A DNA stretch of 64,000 nucleotides from positions 1 through 64,000 of the forward strand of contig NZ_FTMM01000001.1 of NCBI RefSeq assembly GCF_900156075.1, read 5' to 3'. Shown one piece after another: positions 27,573 to 35,919 of the stretch (positions are counted from its first letter, which is position 1; each line of letters begins with the position of its first letter). This DNA is from Chryseobacterium sp. RU37D (GTDB lineage Bacteria; Bacteroidota; Bacteroidia; Flavobacteriales; Weeksellaceae). The position numbers were made by a program, and so were the translations under genes. The notes under the pieces were generated by a model. That model was not told the DNA's origin, did no database searches, and saw only the letters and a program-made list of their open reading frames with translations.

Positions 27573-28072
27573 CCAATGGTTTAATTAAAATCTGTTTTAC
27601 AGAAGGGACTCTGGTAGCCACAGAAAAAGCAAACAAAAAGATAGAAGACATTAGAAAAGGTGATTTAGTATGGAGCTACAATGAAGAAACAGGTAAAAAA
27701 GAGCTGAAAAAAGTAGTAGCACTGTCCCGAAATACTTCTTCTTCACTAGTAAAGATTTCTGTAAATGGTACGAAAATTACCTGTACACCGGAACACCCAT
27801 TCTTTGTGAACGGAAACTGGGTTGAAGCCAAAAACCTAACAAAAGGTACACTTCTAACCACTTTAGACGGAACAACTTCTCCTGTAGAATCTATTAAATT
27901 CTTGGATGAGAAAGTAAAAGTCTATAATTTTGAAGTAGAAGGCAACCATAATTATTATGTTTCTGAGAAAGGAGTTTTGGTACATAATGATTGTACAGAA
28001 GTGCTTTTTTTGGGCAAGGAACTTATAAAAATTACAAATACAACGGAAAAGAGCAGTGTAGCACGCCACTAA
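27548..28072 (+). CDS. HINT (pretoxin intein-like) domain fragment
   Basis: A 174-codon frame whose residues 16-147 form a Hedgehog/intein-type domain: catalytic C16 in CFTEGTLVATEK, then IEDIRKGDLVWSYNEETGK, the histidine block TCTPEHPFFVNGNW, and the closing GNHNYYVSEKGVLVHND. Pretoxin-HINT domains cleave a C-terminal toxin from polymorphic toxins. Here it lies in a different frame from the upstream Rhs tip, and after VHNDC it runs out of frame into a third Rhs sliver, so neither the carrier nor a toxin is attached. Likely a relic or an expression-silent cassette. Confidence 0.82.
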   Translation: MCGPMGRLTNGLIKICFTEGTLVATEKANKKIEDIRKGDLVWSYNEETGKKELKKVVALSRNTSSSLVKISVNGTKITCTPEHPFFVNGNWVEAKNLTKGTLLTTLDGTTSPVESIKFLDEKVKVYNFEVEGNHNYYVSEKGVLVHNDCTEVLFLGKELIKITNTTEKSSVARH

Positions 28073-28500
28073 TTACAGCTTGTGAAAGTTTTGATAATAA
28101 AACCAGATATGTAGAGGAGTTAATTAAATACAAAGCGGATGTTAATTATGTGGAATGTAATAGTGGGAAAAATGAGCAAAAAATGTATAGAACACCTTTG
28201 ATTGCTGCTTCTGTACAAGGTCATTTACAGATTGTAAAGTTGTTAATAGAAAATGGAGCAAAAGTAAATTATGTCAGCCCTGACGAAGGGTATGCTCTAT
28301 CAGCAGCTTTAGGTAATTATGATGTTATTCTATATCTTTTGCAACACGGTGCGGATTGCAGTAAGGTTTTGTATCAGAAAGGCGGAGGAGATAATTTGAA
28401 AGATATCTACATGCGTGATTGGATAGAAGATGAAGCAGACCATTCCGCGAAAGAATATCAAGAAATAAAAGAACTCCTCAGGAAAAAAGGATGTTTATAA
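27991..28500 (+). pseudogene. Rhs sliver fused to a 3-repeat ankyrin protein
   Basis: The frame begins at a TTG and first encodes a short Rhs piece, SAFFGQGTYKNYKYNGKE, homologous to AYFGLGSYKNYKYNGQE at 26914-26964. It then changes at about 28047 to ankyrin repeats: TPLITACESFDNKTRYVEEL, TPLIAASVQGHLQIVKLLIE and ALSAALGNYDVILYLLQHGA. The C-terminus is acidic and basic (DWIEDEADHSAKEYQEIKEL). Ankyrin-repeat proteins are known as immunity proteins of polymorphic toxins. The 5' end of the ankyrin gene appears replaced by Rhs sequence, so it is a chimera; whether it is expressed is unknown. Confidence 0.7.
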
Positions 28501-28504
28501 CTAA

Positions 28505-28533
28505 CAAATCCCGCCGTGATTGCGGTGGGTTTT
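28505..28533 (+). terminator. Terminator after the ankyrin frame
   Basis: CCCGCCG pairs with CGGTGGG (one wobble, short loop), with AAA/TTTT flanks. It begins 5 bases past the stop. Confidence 0.65.
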
Positions 28534-28535
28534 AT

Positions 28536-29088
28536 TTTTATAACGCAGCAATTGGACTTGCTCTCTTTAGATAAAAAAGTTTATACTTCCTAATTGAGAA
28601 ATTACTATGAGTCGTCCTAAAATAGGTTGATAAGTTTTACAATAAAATTATATTAAAATTTTGGATAATGTTATCAACAAGAAAGAATAAGTGTTCTTTA
28701 GTTGCAGAATTTTGGGAGAGGTCAAAATAAAAAGATCTTCAGATACCTGAAGACCTTTACTGATTTATACGAAATAATTTTGTTTTTGTCATTTGTGGTG
28801 AACATATAAATCTTTTCCCTTTGTGTGTTTAGAATTTATAGCTTTTACTAATTTTCCCGATTACGGAATTAATAAGAGCTGCGCCTGATTGTGTTTTTAT
28901 TATTATATATTAAAATTTGTTATTTCTGTTATTTAATGGGGCAAAATTATCCTTTTTATGACACCTGCCGAAAAAAATAAAATAGATTTTTATCTAATCG
29001 TGCATAGAAATAAATCTAAGTTTTTTAGTTATGGTAATTTGTTTTTGTCAGTTTAATAATTTAAATACATTTTAACTTGCAGATTCAA
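28536..29088. other. Gene-poor region with a hairpin and faint relics
   Basis: A hairpin TCTTCAG-ATAC-CTGAAGA at about 28733-28750 has a T-rich tail on the minus strand. Upstream of it on that strand is a short broken reading with TQSGAALINSVIGKISKSYK and then a stop (near 28840-28910), probably a gene end whose body is lost. No intact gene is seen. Confidence 0.4.
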
Positions 29089-29240
29089 TTATTTTACTTC
29101 AAAAATATAAGCACCAACTTTTTTCTTATCAAAATTTTCAGATTCAGTCACCTAGATCGTTTGTTCGTTAAGCTGAAGATATTCTCGCGAACTATTACCC
29201 AATACCAATAAACCTAATTTTCGTTTCCTATAAGCAAAGC
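29089..29240 (-). pseudogene. C-terminal relic of an unidentified (possibly glycoside-hydrolase-like) protein
   Basis: On the minus strand the reading GNSSREYLQLNEQTI, stop, VTESENFDKKKVGAYIFEVK, stop is clearly protein-like, with one internal stop and no upstream frame. The ending is reminiscent of secreted carbohydrate-active proteins, but that is only an impression. It lies among other decayed genes. Confidence 0.4.
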
Positions 29241-29494
29241 TTAGTTCCAATTTTCTGCGAGTTTATTATAAATTATTTTAAAGTTTTATTGAGCTTGAAC
29301 AAAAATCAAAATCACAGTTCCGTATGTGAATAAAAATATTTTATATTATAACCTGCGATGCATTTTGAGATTAATCTTAATCTGAGGTGTTTCATTTAAT
29401 TTCGAAATACAAAGATCAAAATGTACAACAGGTTATAATATTGAATGTTTTTCATTGTTTTTAGAATTTTGTGAAATTTCAAAAAATTAACCAC

Positions 29495-29707
29495 TTACTT
29501 ATTAACCATGATTTTAAGCCAGCCCGAAAACAGCTTTTTCCAGTTATCCGTCAGTTCAGCATTATTGATAATCCCTATTTTATGTTTACCGTCCAGGAAA
29601 ATAAACATGGTAGCTTTTATTTTATGCTGTGTAATGGCCTGAAAGTAAAGGGTATTGTTCATCATAGGAATAGGTTTTATAGTTTTGTACATGAAAAAAA
29701 ATCGCAA
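29495..29707 (-). pseudogene. C-terminal relic of an acetyl-esterase/dienelactone-hydrolase-like protein
   Basis: 70 codons on the minus strand: KPIPMMNNTLYFQAITQHKI, then KATMFIFLDGKHKIGI and LTDNWKKLFSGWLKIM. This matches the last third of alpha/beta esterases (after the acid loop, the F-x-x-G-x-H block that holds the catalytic His; here DGKHKIG). The nucleophile part is absent. The plus-strand frame over the same bases (29471-29752) is taken as its shadow. Confidence 0.55.
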
Positions 29708-29709
29708 GT

Positions 29710-30136
29710 GGAATTTTTCTCGTTACCAAATTCTGTATCGAATATTCTTTGATTTTCCAGAAGAAAAATTTTCATCAAACAGGTTTTAAGGCTGAAAATG
29801 ATTGGTGTAACAGATTTGAATTCTTTTATTACTTTTGAGGAAGCTTATCATCAGTTAATGATTGAATTAATTAATTTACAAATTCATAAAATTAAAAACG
29901 TAATTTGAAATTCGAAAATTAAAACGATTTATATTGACGAAGGGTTCTCAGACAATAATGTATTTATGAAATTAATGTCTTATCATTTTAAGGGCTATCA
30001 TGTGATGTTGACGCATTCTCCGATGAATTCTGCGTTGTGCATTTCTATGGTGATTTCAAATAGAGAAATTGATGAAACCTTTTTGCAGCAATCTTATCAG
30101 ATGAAATTACTACAAACTTTAATTCTTAATCTTTAA
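29710..30136 (+). pseudogene. Decayed FGGY-family carbohydrate kinase, C-terminal part
   Basis: Pieces in different frames give a recognisable end of a sugar kinase: HQTGFKAENDW, then LNSFITFEEAYHQLMIELIN, a stop, then NSKIKTIYIDEGFSDNNVFM and SPMNSALCISMVISN, ending at 30136. In intact kinases the segment reads IDGGFxxNxxF and SPLGSALGAAM, so key glycines are already mutated. At least one stop and one frame break are present. It was probably an L-sugar kinase (rhamnulokinase/fuculokinase-like), which would fit next to a 2-hydroxy-acid dehydrogenase. Confidence 0.68.
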
Positions 30137-30139
30137 ACT

Positions 30140-31288
30140 ATGTCATTTCCGTTTGATACAAGATACCCGTCTCTCGAAATTTTAATTGAAAAAGCTAAAA
30201 GAAGAATGCCTCGTTTCGCCTTCGAATATTTGGACGGTGGTTGTAATGAAAATATAAATATAAATAGAAATACCGACGAATTGAGAGAAGTTCTGCTTCG
30301 TCCCCGATACCTGAACAATTATGCAGAGGCTAATATGGAAACCGAATTATTTGGTGTAAAATATTCTTCTCCTTTCGGAATTTCCCCGGTTGGTTTGCAA
30401 GGATTAATGTGGCCTAATGCTCCTGAAATTTTGGCAAAAGCGGCTTTTAAACATAATATTCCTTTCATTTTAAGCACTGTTACGACAAGCAGTATTGAAA
30501 GAATTGCAGAGTTAACGGAAGGAAAAGCATGGTATCAACTCTATCATCCTAGAGAAGAATGGTTGCGAGATGATATCCTCGATCGTTGTAAAGCTTCGGG
30601 ATTTGATGTTTTGGTTGTTTTGGCAGATGTTCCCACTTTCGGATACAGAGCAAAAGAGATCCGAAATGGTTTAGCGATGCCTCCTCAGCTAAATTTCCGA
30701 AATATTTCCCAGGCGTTGGCTAAACCGCACTGGTGCTTAGAAATGTTGAAGCACGGTGTTCCGAGGTTTGCTACATTGGAAAAATATATGGATAAAGACA
30801 TGAATGTAAAGCAATTGGGACAGTTCATGAATTCTACATTTTCAGGTAAATTAAATCCAGACAGAATAAAGGCAATTCGCGATAAATGGAAAGGGAAATT
30901 GATCATTAAAGGTGTCGCTTCCGATGAAGATGCAGAAGAAGCAGTACGCTTAGGATTTGATGGAATGATTATTTCCAATCATGGAGGAAGACAGTTGGAC
31001 GCAGGAGAATCTACAATTGCGGTAGTAAAAGAAATCAGTAAAAAGTATAAAGATAAAATTAAAATTATGATGGACAGTGGCATAAGAACCGGTCCTGATG
31101 TAGCACGTGCATTGAGCTGTGGTGCAGAATTTATCTTTATGGGACGTACTTTTATGTATGCTGTCGGAGCTTTGGGAGATAAAGGTGGGGATCATATCAT
31201 TGAAATGCTCAAAATGCAGTTCAGACAGGTAATGGAACAGCTTTGTTGTGAAAGCCCGAAAGATTTGCAGAACTTTAGAGTGAAGTAG
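30140..31288 (+). CDS. FMN-dependent alpha-hydroxy-acid dehydrogenase (L-lactate dehydrogenase type)
   Basis: A 382-residue TIM-barrel flavoenzyme of the lactate dehydrogenase/glycolate oxidase family; oxidises an L-2-hydroxy acid to the 2-oxo acid. Visible signatures: FAFEYLDGGCNENININRN (Y and GG near FMN), PVGLQGLMWPNAPEILAKAA, the catalytic block ISNHGGRQLD with H281, and MMDSGIRTGPDVARAL for phosphate binding. Family length. It starts 3 bases after the decayed sugar kinase, so it was once in its operon; in deoxysugar catabolism the pathway yields L-lactaldehyde and L-lactate, making lactate a reasonable substrate (inference). Confidence 0.92.
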   Translation: MSFPFDTRYPSLEILIEKAKRRMPRFAFEYLDGGCNENININRNTDELREVLLRPRYLNNYAEANMETELFGVKYSSPFGISPVGLQGLMWPNAPEILAKAAFKHNIPFILSTVTTSSIERIAELTEGKAWYQLYHPREEWLRDDILDRCKASGFDVLVVLADVPTFGYRAKEIRNGLAMPPQLNFRNISQALAKPHWCLEMLKHGVPRFATLEKYMDKDMNVKQLGQFMNSTFSGKLNPDRIKAIRDKWKGKLIIKGVASDEDAEEAVRLGFDGMIISNHGGRQLDAGESTIAVVKEISKKYKDKIKIMMDSGIRTGPDVARALSCGAEFIFMGRTFMYAVGALGDKGGDHIIEMLKMQFRQVMEQLCCESPKDLQNFRVK

Positions 31289-31524
31289 TTTTTGGGAAAT
31301 GATAAAAACTTGAAGGATTGGTTTTATTTCTTTAAACAAAAGCCTTTCACTTAATTAATTTTATCATTGCTAAAAGCTTAGGAATAAATTATTCCTACCG
31401 ATTTTATATAACTTGACCAATATCATTTTTCATGGTGATATGGAGCATCTTATCTTTTATAAAGGTTAAAGAACTTTGAAAATAAATTTAAATAAAGACT
31501 TGATTATTATAAAAATTATAAAAG

Positions 31525-32217
31525 ATGGAAATCAGTTATATCAGCAAAAAAGAGATCAAACAAGGCGAAGAGATACAAGCTCAGGATATCAGAGATGGCA
31601 TTTTTAACTTGCTACAGATAGATTTTCCGGGCTTTTCAAAGCATCATTATATTTCTTTAATGGAACTCAATAAATACAGACGCCTTTACCTAAGCTCTTT
31701 AATACTACAGGAAAAAGGTGAGCTTGCCATCATAGACAGAGACGTACTTACTGCTATTAAAAACAATTCCATTCTATCAGAAAATATCCAGGACGAAATG
31801 AAGTCTGAGCTTACCTTCGGAGAAAAAATTGCAGACAGGATCGCCTTATTTGGTGGAAGTTGGATGTTCATTATTGTATTTTTCTTTTTCATTCTATTAT
31901 GGATGATTATTAATATATGGGTTCTAAAAACGTCTTTTGATCCTTTCCCGTTTATTCTGCTTAATCTTATTCTTTCATGTTTAGCGGCCATTCAGGCACC
32001 CATTATCATGATGAGTCAGAATAGGCAGGAACAGAAAGACAGGCTGAGAGGAGAGCACGATTATAAAATCAATTTAAAAGCAGAATTGGAAATTAAATTA
32101 TTAAGCGAAAAAATAGATCATTTGCTGGTAAACCAAAATAAAAAACTCTTGGAAATACAAGATATACAAACAGATTATCTGGAAGATCTTATGAGAGAAA
32201 TCAAAAGAGTAAAATAA
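31525..32217 (+). CDS. DUF1003 membrane protein
   Basis: A 230-residue inner-membrane protein. The DUF1003 core has EKIADRIALFGGSWMFIIVF followed by two spans (about 112-133 and 141-163), with LNLILSCLAAIQAPIIMMSQ and then NRQEQKDRLRGEHDYKIN, the family signature. A C-terminal coiled-coil-like helix follows. The N-terminal 90 residues are soluble. Role unknown; some family members are stress-linked. Stands alone. Confidence 0.9.
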   Translation: MEISYISKKEIKQGEEIQAQDIRDGIFNLLQIDFPGFSKHHYISLMELNKYRRLYLSSLILQEKGELAIIDRDVLTAIKNNSILSENIQDEMKSELTFGEKIADRIALFGGSWMFIIVFFFFILLWMIINIWVLKTSFDPFPFILLNLILSCLAAIQAPIIMMSQNRQEQKDRLRGEHDYKINLKAELEIKLLSEKIDHLLVNQNKKLLEIQDIQTDYLEDLMREIKRVK

Positions 32218-32472
32218 AACCTACAAGCAATACTTAATTTATTGTACTTTAAAATTTAAAACTAATCCAGCTCCAAAATTCTTAGATTCCGCAACCGGTT
32301 AAATAAATATAATATTTTTAGAATCTTTTTTATTAATCACAGGAAACAGGCACTAAGCTTACAATTTGTAGTATAATCTACAAATACTGAAGAATCTGCT
32401 TAACCTGCCCATAAAAAATGACAGGGCAGATTAAAGCAGTTAAAATTATGGTTAACAGATTAATAAGGAATA

Positions 32473-33642
32473 TTATTTGAACCTTAAATTTAATGAAATG
32501 ATATCAGATTTCATCCCTACAGATTTTGTATAATGCCCATACCGGATTTCCAGCATATTGAGACGCTCGATACCAAACAAGCCATTCTTTGGATTGAATC
32601 GGATTCCTACTCCGTAAAAATGACTATCGAACTTTGAAAGATCATAATTGCTGGTATAATAATCGTCAAATGCGGTATGCTGCTGATAAGATGCAAAATA
32701 TTTAGCTGCCGTCTGAGAATAATATCTGTAAAACGGACTTACGGAAACAAATGGAGATATCTTCAAGGGAGTCTCCAGACTGATTGTATTGGATTTTAGC
32801 CCCCAATTATCCGTATAATACCGGTAATAGGCTCTCAGAATTACCTTATCACCAAGAAAATAATTCGCTCTGAACCCCAATGGAAGTTTAAACCTCTTAT
32901 CTGGCAAAGCTTCCTGATGAACAGAATTATCTGCAAAATAAACCCTATGAAACGGCAAGCTTAGATATCCGGTTTGCTGAACTCCGTCTGCCAGAAATTC
33001 TACCTGAAAATTCCGGTTAATGATCTGGGAATAAGATAATGAGAGGGCAAATGTATTTCTGCCGCTTGTTCCCTCATTTTCAGCAGTTCGTAATTCTATA
33101 GGAGCAATCATTTTTACCTGATCCAGATACGCCTGAAATTTGGCGGTGAATTCTCCCATCCTGTTTTTCGTCTTTTGCGAAAAACCAACGTTTGCGCCAT
33201 AAGACTGATAATCGAATTCTGTTGAGAAAGAAACGCCTGCCATCAGGGTTGCCCCTTTGTTTTCATTTTCCCGATTCCAGTTGAGCGTAGGATAAATCCT
33301 GTTGTCTGCATGTGATGCAGAAGAATTGGCTTTCAAATCAATCATATCAGAAGAGGCTGATGTATAATGATCTATTCCTACACTGAAACTGAATTTGTTT
33401 TTCCTGTCTTTCTTATCATACTTTACCATGGTTACATCAATGGTATTGGAGATGTCTGTTAGTTTTTCCGTTCCGATTCCGCCTGTAACTGCAGAGTTGT
33501 TTCCGTCTTGTTTATAATAGCTGGAAACTAGGTTGGCTTCATCCAGCGTTAATTTTTTTGGCTGCTCGTTGTTTGCATTCTCCTGCGCTTTTACATTGAA
33601 AATTCCAAAAAGAGTAACAATGCTTATGATAATTTTTTTCAT
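32473..33642 (-). CDS. DUF3570 outer-membrane-like protein
   Basis: A 389-residue predicted beta-barrel with signal peptide (MKKIIISIVTLFGIFNVKAQ). The DUF3570 pattern is seen in SSYYKQDGNNSAVTGGIGTE and DISNTIDVTMVKYDKKDRKN; strands with aromatic ends run to SLNLRFK. Last gene of the run thioredoxin-ApbE-DUF4266-DUF3570, a recurrent neighbourhood in Gram-negatives. With ApbE present, a role with a flavinylated or redox-active envelope protein is inferred. Confidence 0.88.
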   Translation of the reverse strand: MKKIIISIVTLFGIFNVKAQENANNEQPKKLTLDEANLVSSYYKQDGNNSAVTGGIGTEKLTDISNTIDVTMVKYDKKDRKNKFSFSVGIDHYTSASSDMIDLKANSSASHADNRIYPTLNWNRENENKGATLMAGVSFSTEFDYQSYGANVGFSQKTKNRMGEFTAKFQAYLDQVKMIAPIELRTAENEGTSGRNTFALSLSYSQIINRNFQVEFLADGVQQTGYLSLPFHRVYFADNSVHQEALPDKRFKLPLGFRANYFLGDKVILRAYYRYYTDNWGLKSNTISLETPLKISPFVSVSPFYRYYSQTAAKYFASYQQHTAFDDYYTSNYDLSKFDSHFYGVGIRFNPKNGLFGIERLNMLEIRYGHYTKSVGMKSDIISLNLRFK

Positions 33643-33670
33643 AACAAATTAAATTTTACAATTACTCTTT

Positions 33671-33898
33671 TTAATTACATCCGCAGCCACCGCCTACTTT
33701 CCCTGCATTGGCTCCTGAAGAGCCTTCCCTGTAGGATTGAAAGCTTAGTTCAGTCTTTTCAATCGTTCGGTTTCCGAGAATCATTTCGGCATCGTTTAAT
33801 TTATTTTTTTCGTATTCTTTAACTGTAGTGCAGGATTGCATTGAAGCAATTATCATTACAAAAAAGATTACTATTACTATTTTAAATGGATTTTTCAT
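33671..33898 (-). CDS. DUF4266 lipoprotein
   Basis: A 75-residue lipoprotein: an N-terminal hydrophobic helix and lipobox ending at C23 (IIASMQSC), then TTVKEYEKNKLNDAEMILGN and SFQSYREGSSGANAGKVGGG, with the terminal CGCN. The YREGSSGA stretch and Gly-rich Cys tail are family features as I recall them. A small redox or metal carrier role is plausible because ApbE and a thioredoxin are in the same operon; GSSGA loosely recalls an FMN-attachment site. 28 bases separate it from the DUF3570 gene. Confidence 0.85.
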   Translation of the reverse strand: MKNPFKIVIVIFFVMIIASMQSCTTVKEYEKNKLNDAEMILGNRTIEKTELSFQSYREGSSGANAGKVGGGCGCN

Positions 33899-33942
33899 TT
33901 GAATTGAATTTGTTTTATTAGCTTAAAATAGAATCAAGGATC

Positions 33943-34869
33943 TCATTTTAGGTTAATGTTTTGAGATGAATATATTTTGTCCTGATCGTCTATAATGATG
34001 CATTCCATATGGTTGATCTGATTCACCATATTGAGTGCTGCATCAATCCCCATAATACTTATGGGAGTTGCCATTGCATCGGCAATTTCTGCATTAGGAC
34101 AAAAAATGGTAACACTTTTTACCCCTGAAGCAGGCATTCCGGTTTTAGGATTTATGGTATGAGAAAATTTCTTACCATCAATCATGACAAACTTTTCGTA
34201 GTTTCCCGATGTTGCCACTGCCATATCAGTAATGTTCATATAGGAAAATGGCTGTTTGGCATTGTCGGGATCGGCAATCCCAACCGTCCAGGGTTTTCCG
34301 TCTGCCTGATTTCCCCAAGCCGTCAAATCTCCTGAAGCATTCACAATTCCGGAAGAAACACCTTTTTTCTGGAGAAGCCTTTTTGTCATTTCTGCTGCAT
34401 ATCCCTTACCGATTCCGCCAAAACCAATCCTCATTCCTTTTTCTTTCAGAAAAACGGTCTGATTTTCCCGGCTGAGAATGATGTATTGATAATTGACCAA
34501 TTCCAGATGTTTTTTTATCTGTTCAGGATCAGGAAGCTGTTTCATTTCTTGATCAAAATTCCAAAAGCTTTTATCGATTCCTCCGTAAGAAATATCAAAA
34601 TATCCGTCTGTAATTTTGCTTATTCTTAAGCTTCTTTCAATAAGATCAAAGATTTCCCAATCTACTTTCACAGGCATTATTCCTGCATTTTTGTTGATGA
34701 GATTGGTTTGGCTTTCTTCATTAAAGGTTGTGAGGAGATTTTCAATTCTTTGGATTTCCCGGATAGCAGTATCAATATGTTTGTTTGCTGCTTTTTCATC
34801 ATTACAGATAACGGTAATTTCAAAAGCATTCCCCATTAGTTTCTGAGGTCTTTTGAATTCTTTTAACAT
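33943..34869 (-). CDS. apbE: FAD:protein FMN transferase (ApbE)
   Basis: A 308-residue periplasmic-type flavin transferase that moves FMN from FAD to Ser/Thr of envelope proteins. Motifs: QRIENLLTTFNEESQTNLIN at the start, FGGIGKGYAAE, GIVNASGDLTAWG for FAD binding, and SHTINPKTGMPASG and ADAMATPISIMG near the end (D and T bind Mg). No clear signal peptide in this form (MLKEFKRPQKLMGNAF), so it may be retained in the cytoplasm or lack its leader. 5 bases after the thioredoxin gene stop. Confidence 0.92.
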   Translation of the reverse strand: MLKEFKRPQKLMGNAFEITVICNDEKAANKHIDTAIREIQRIENLLTTFNEESQTNLINKNAGIMPVKVDWEIFDLIERSLRISKITDGYFDISYGGIDKSFWNFDQEMKQLPDPEQIKKHLELVNYQYIILSRENQTVFLKEKGMRIGFGGIGKGYAAEMTKRLLQKKGVSSGIVNASGDLTAWGNQADGKPWTVGIADPDNAKQPFSYMNITDMAVATSGNYEKFVMIDGKKFSHTINPKTGMPASGVKSVTIFCPNAEIADAMATPISIMGIDAALNMVNQINHMECIIIDDQDKIYSSQNINLK

Positions 34870-34874
34870 TTTTT

Positions 34875-35321
34875 TTAAGGGTTTTGATTTTCCTTGATAT
34901 TTCGGATTTCTTTGCTGAAGGCTAATGCATTTTCAGAAGGCAGTCCTTCCCAACTTTTCAGAACCTTTCCTTCAGAATTCAATAAAAGAGTGTAAGGAAA
35001 TAATCCTTTCTGGTTGTATTGATCAGCAAGAGAAGCATTTTCTTTTTTCATCTCCTGTGAAAGCTGGTTCTTTTTATTTCTGGGAAAATCTGCGTTGATA
35101 TAAACAATAATATGTTCTGCTTCAAGTTTTTTAAACTCATCTGTTTCGATGATATTTTTATGAAGCTTAATACATGGAATGCACCAGTCTGAACCCGAAA
35201 AATTGAGCAAAATAAGCTCTTTGTTTTCCATGGCTGTTTTTTTTGCGTTCTCCAATCTGCTTTGTGCATGAAAATAAGCAGCAAATACAACCATCAATAT
35301 GGCTGAAAGTATTGTTTTCAT
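34875..35321 (-). CDS. Periplasmic thioredoxin-family protein
   Basis: A 148-residue exported thioredoxin-fold protein: signal peptide MKTILSAILMVVFAAYFHAQ and active site C47-I-P-C50 in GSDWCIPCIKLHKN, then EHIIVYINADFPRNKKN and the cis-Pro region LFPYTLLLNSEGKVL. Similar to the C-terminal domain of DsbD-like reductases or DUF255-like thioredoxins. Likely keeps cysteines of the DUF4266 or neighbouring Cys-rich proteins reduced (inference). Operon with apbE (5-base gap). Confidence 0.9.
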   Translation of the reverse strand: MKTILSAILMVVFAAYFHAQSRLENAKKTAMENKELILLNFSGSDWCIPCIKLHKNIIETDEFKKLEAEHIIVYINADFPRNKKNQLSQEMKKENASLADQYNQKGLFPYTLLLNSEGKVLKSWEGLPSENALAFSKEIRNIKENQNP

Positions 35322-35400
35322 TATTTTAATTTTTATAATGATTTTTTTAGAAAATAATAGTGTTTGGCCCCATAAGTGAAACCAACTAATACAAAGGAAG

Positions 35401-35790
35401 TTATAAAAAGGAAAATTTCGGGGGCTCCCAGACAGAATTTAGATAGCCTTTATAGCAAAAATCTTCATCATATGAAGGTATTTTGTGATGCCTAATCTTC
35501 TCAGGCTGACCATTCTTAAATTCAAAAATAAAACCTTTATTAATTGTGAAAACTAATGCAAGCGGTGTTGTATGAATGACAAAAGGTAATTTTCGGTCTT
35601 TAGTATAATCTTTATCCTTTACAGGATGATCGTAATGTGTCTTTAGAAATGCAATGAGAGTCATTTCCGGGTTCAAATTTTTATGTTCCCAGTAATGTTC
35701 AATTAAAGTGGGAATTTTCAAAAACTGATATAATTCAGTTGTGGAAACCAAATATAATGACAGCAATACTATAGCAATTAGCTTTTTCAC
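35401..35790 (-). CDS. Small exported protein ending in WEPPK, metal-efflux associated
   Basis: A 129-residue protein with an N-terminal hydrophobic signal (MKKLIAIVLLSLYLVSTTEL). The body contains LKIPTLIEHYWEHKNLNPEM and FLKTHYDHPVKDKDY, rich in His and Asp. The end is SVWEPPKFSFL. The Cys-rich gene on the other side of the pump operon ends DRIWQPPKI. Such genes commonly flank CusA-type operons in Bacteroidetes; a periplasmic metal-binding role is inferred. The family is not recognised with certainty. Confidence 0.75.
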   Translation of the reverse strand: MKKLIAIVLLSLYLVSTTELYQFLKIPTLIEHYWEHKNLNPEMTLIAFLKTHYDHPVKDKDYTKDRKLPFVIHTTPLALVFTINKGFIFEFKNGQPEKIRHHKIPSYDEDFCYKGYLNSVWEPPKFSFL

Positions 35791-35919
35791 TAATCAAAAT
35801 TATGTTTTTTTTCATTAAGAATGATTTTAAATTGTAATTATTATTAAATCCATAAACAAGCTATTTTCTAAAAATTTCAAAACGGAAAATAAATGCCCCT
35901 TTTTATGACTTAGAATAAC

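Noticed and set aside
28963..29058. Possible 32-aa gene (MTPAEKNKIDFYLIVHRNKS...)
   Set aside because: No terminator, partner or repeat of the design is seen; it lies in a decayed region and cannot be told from chance.
29471..29752. 93-codon plus-strand gene
   Set aside because: The opposite strand over the same bases gives an esterase-like C-terminus, which explains the open frame.
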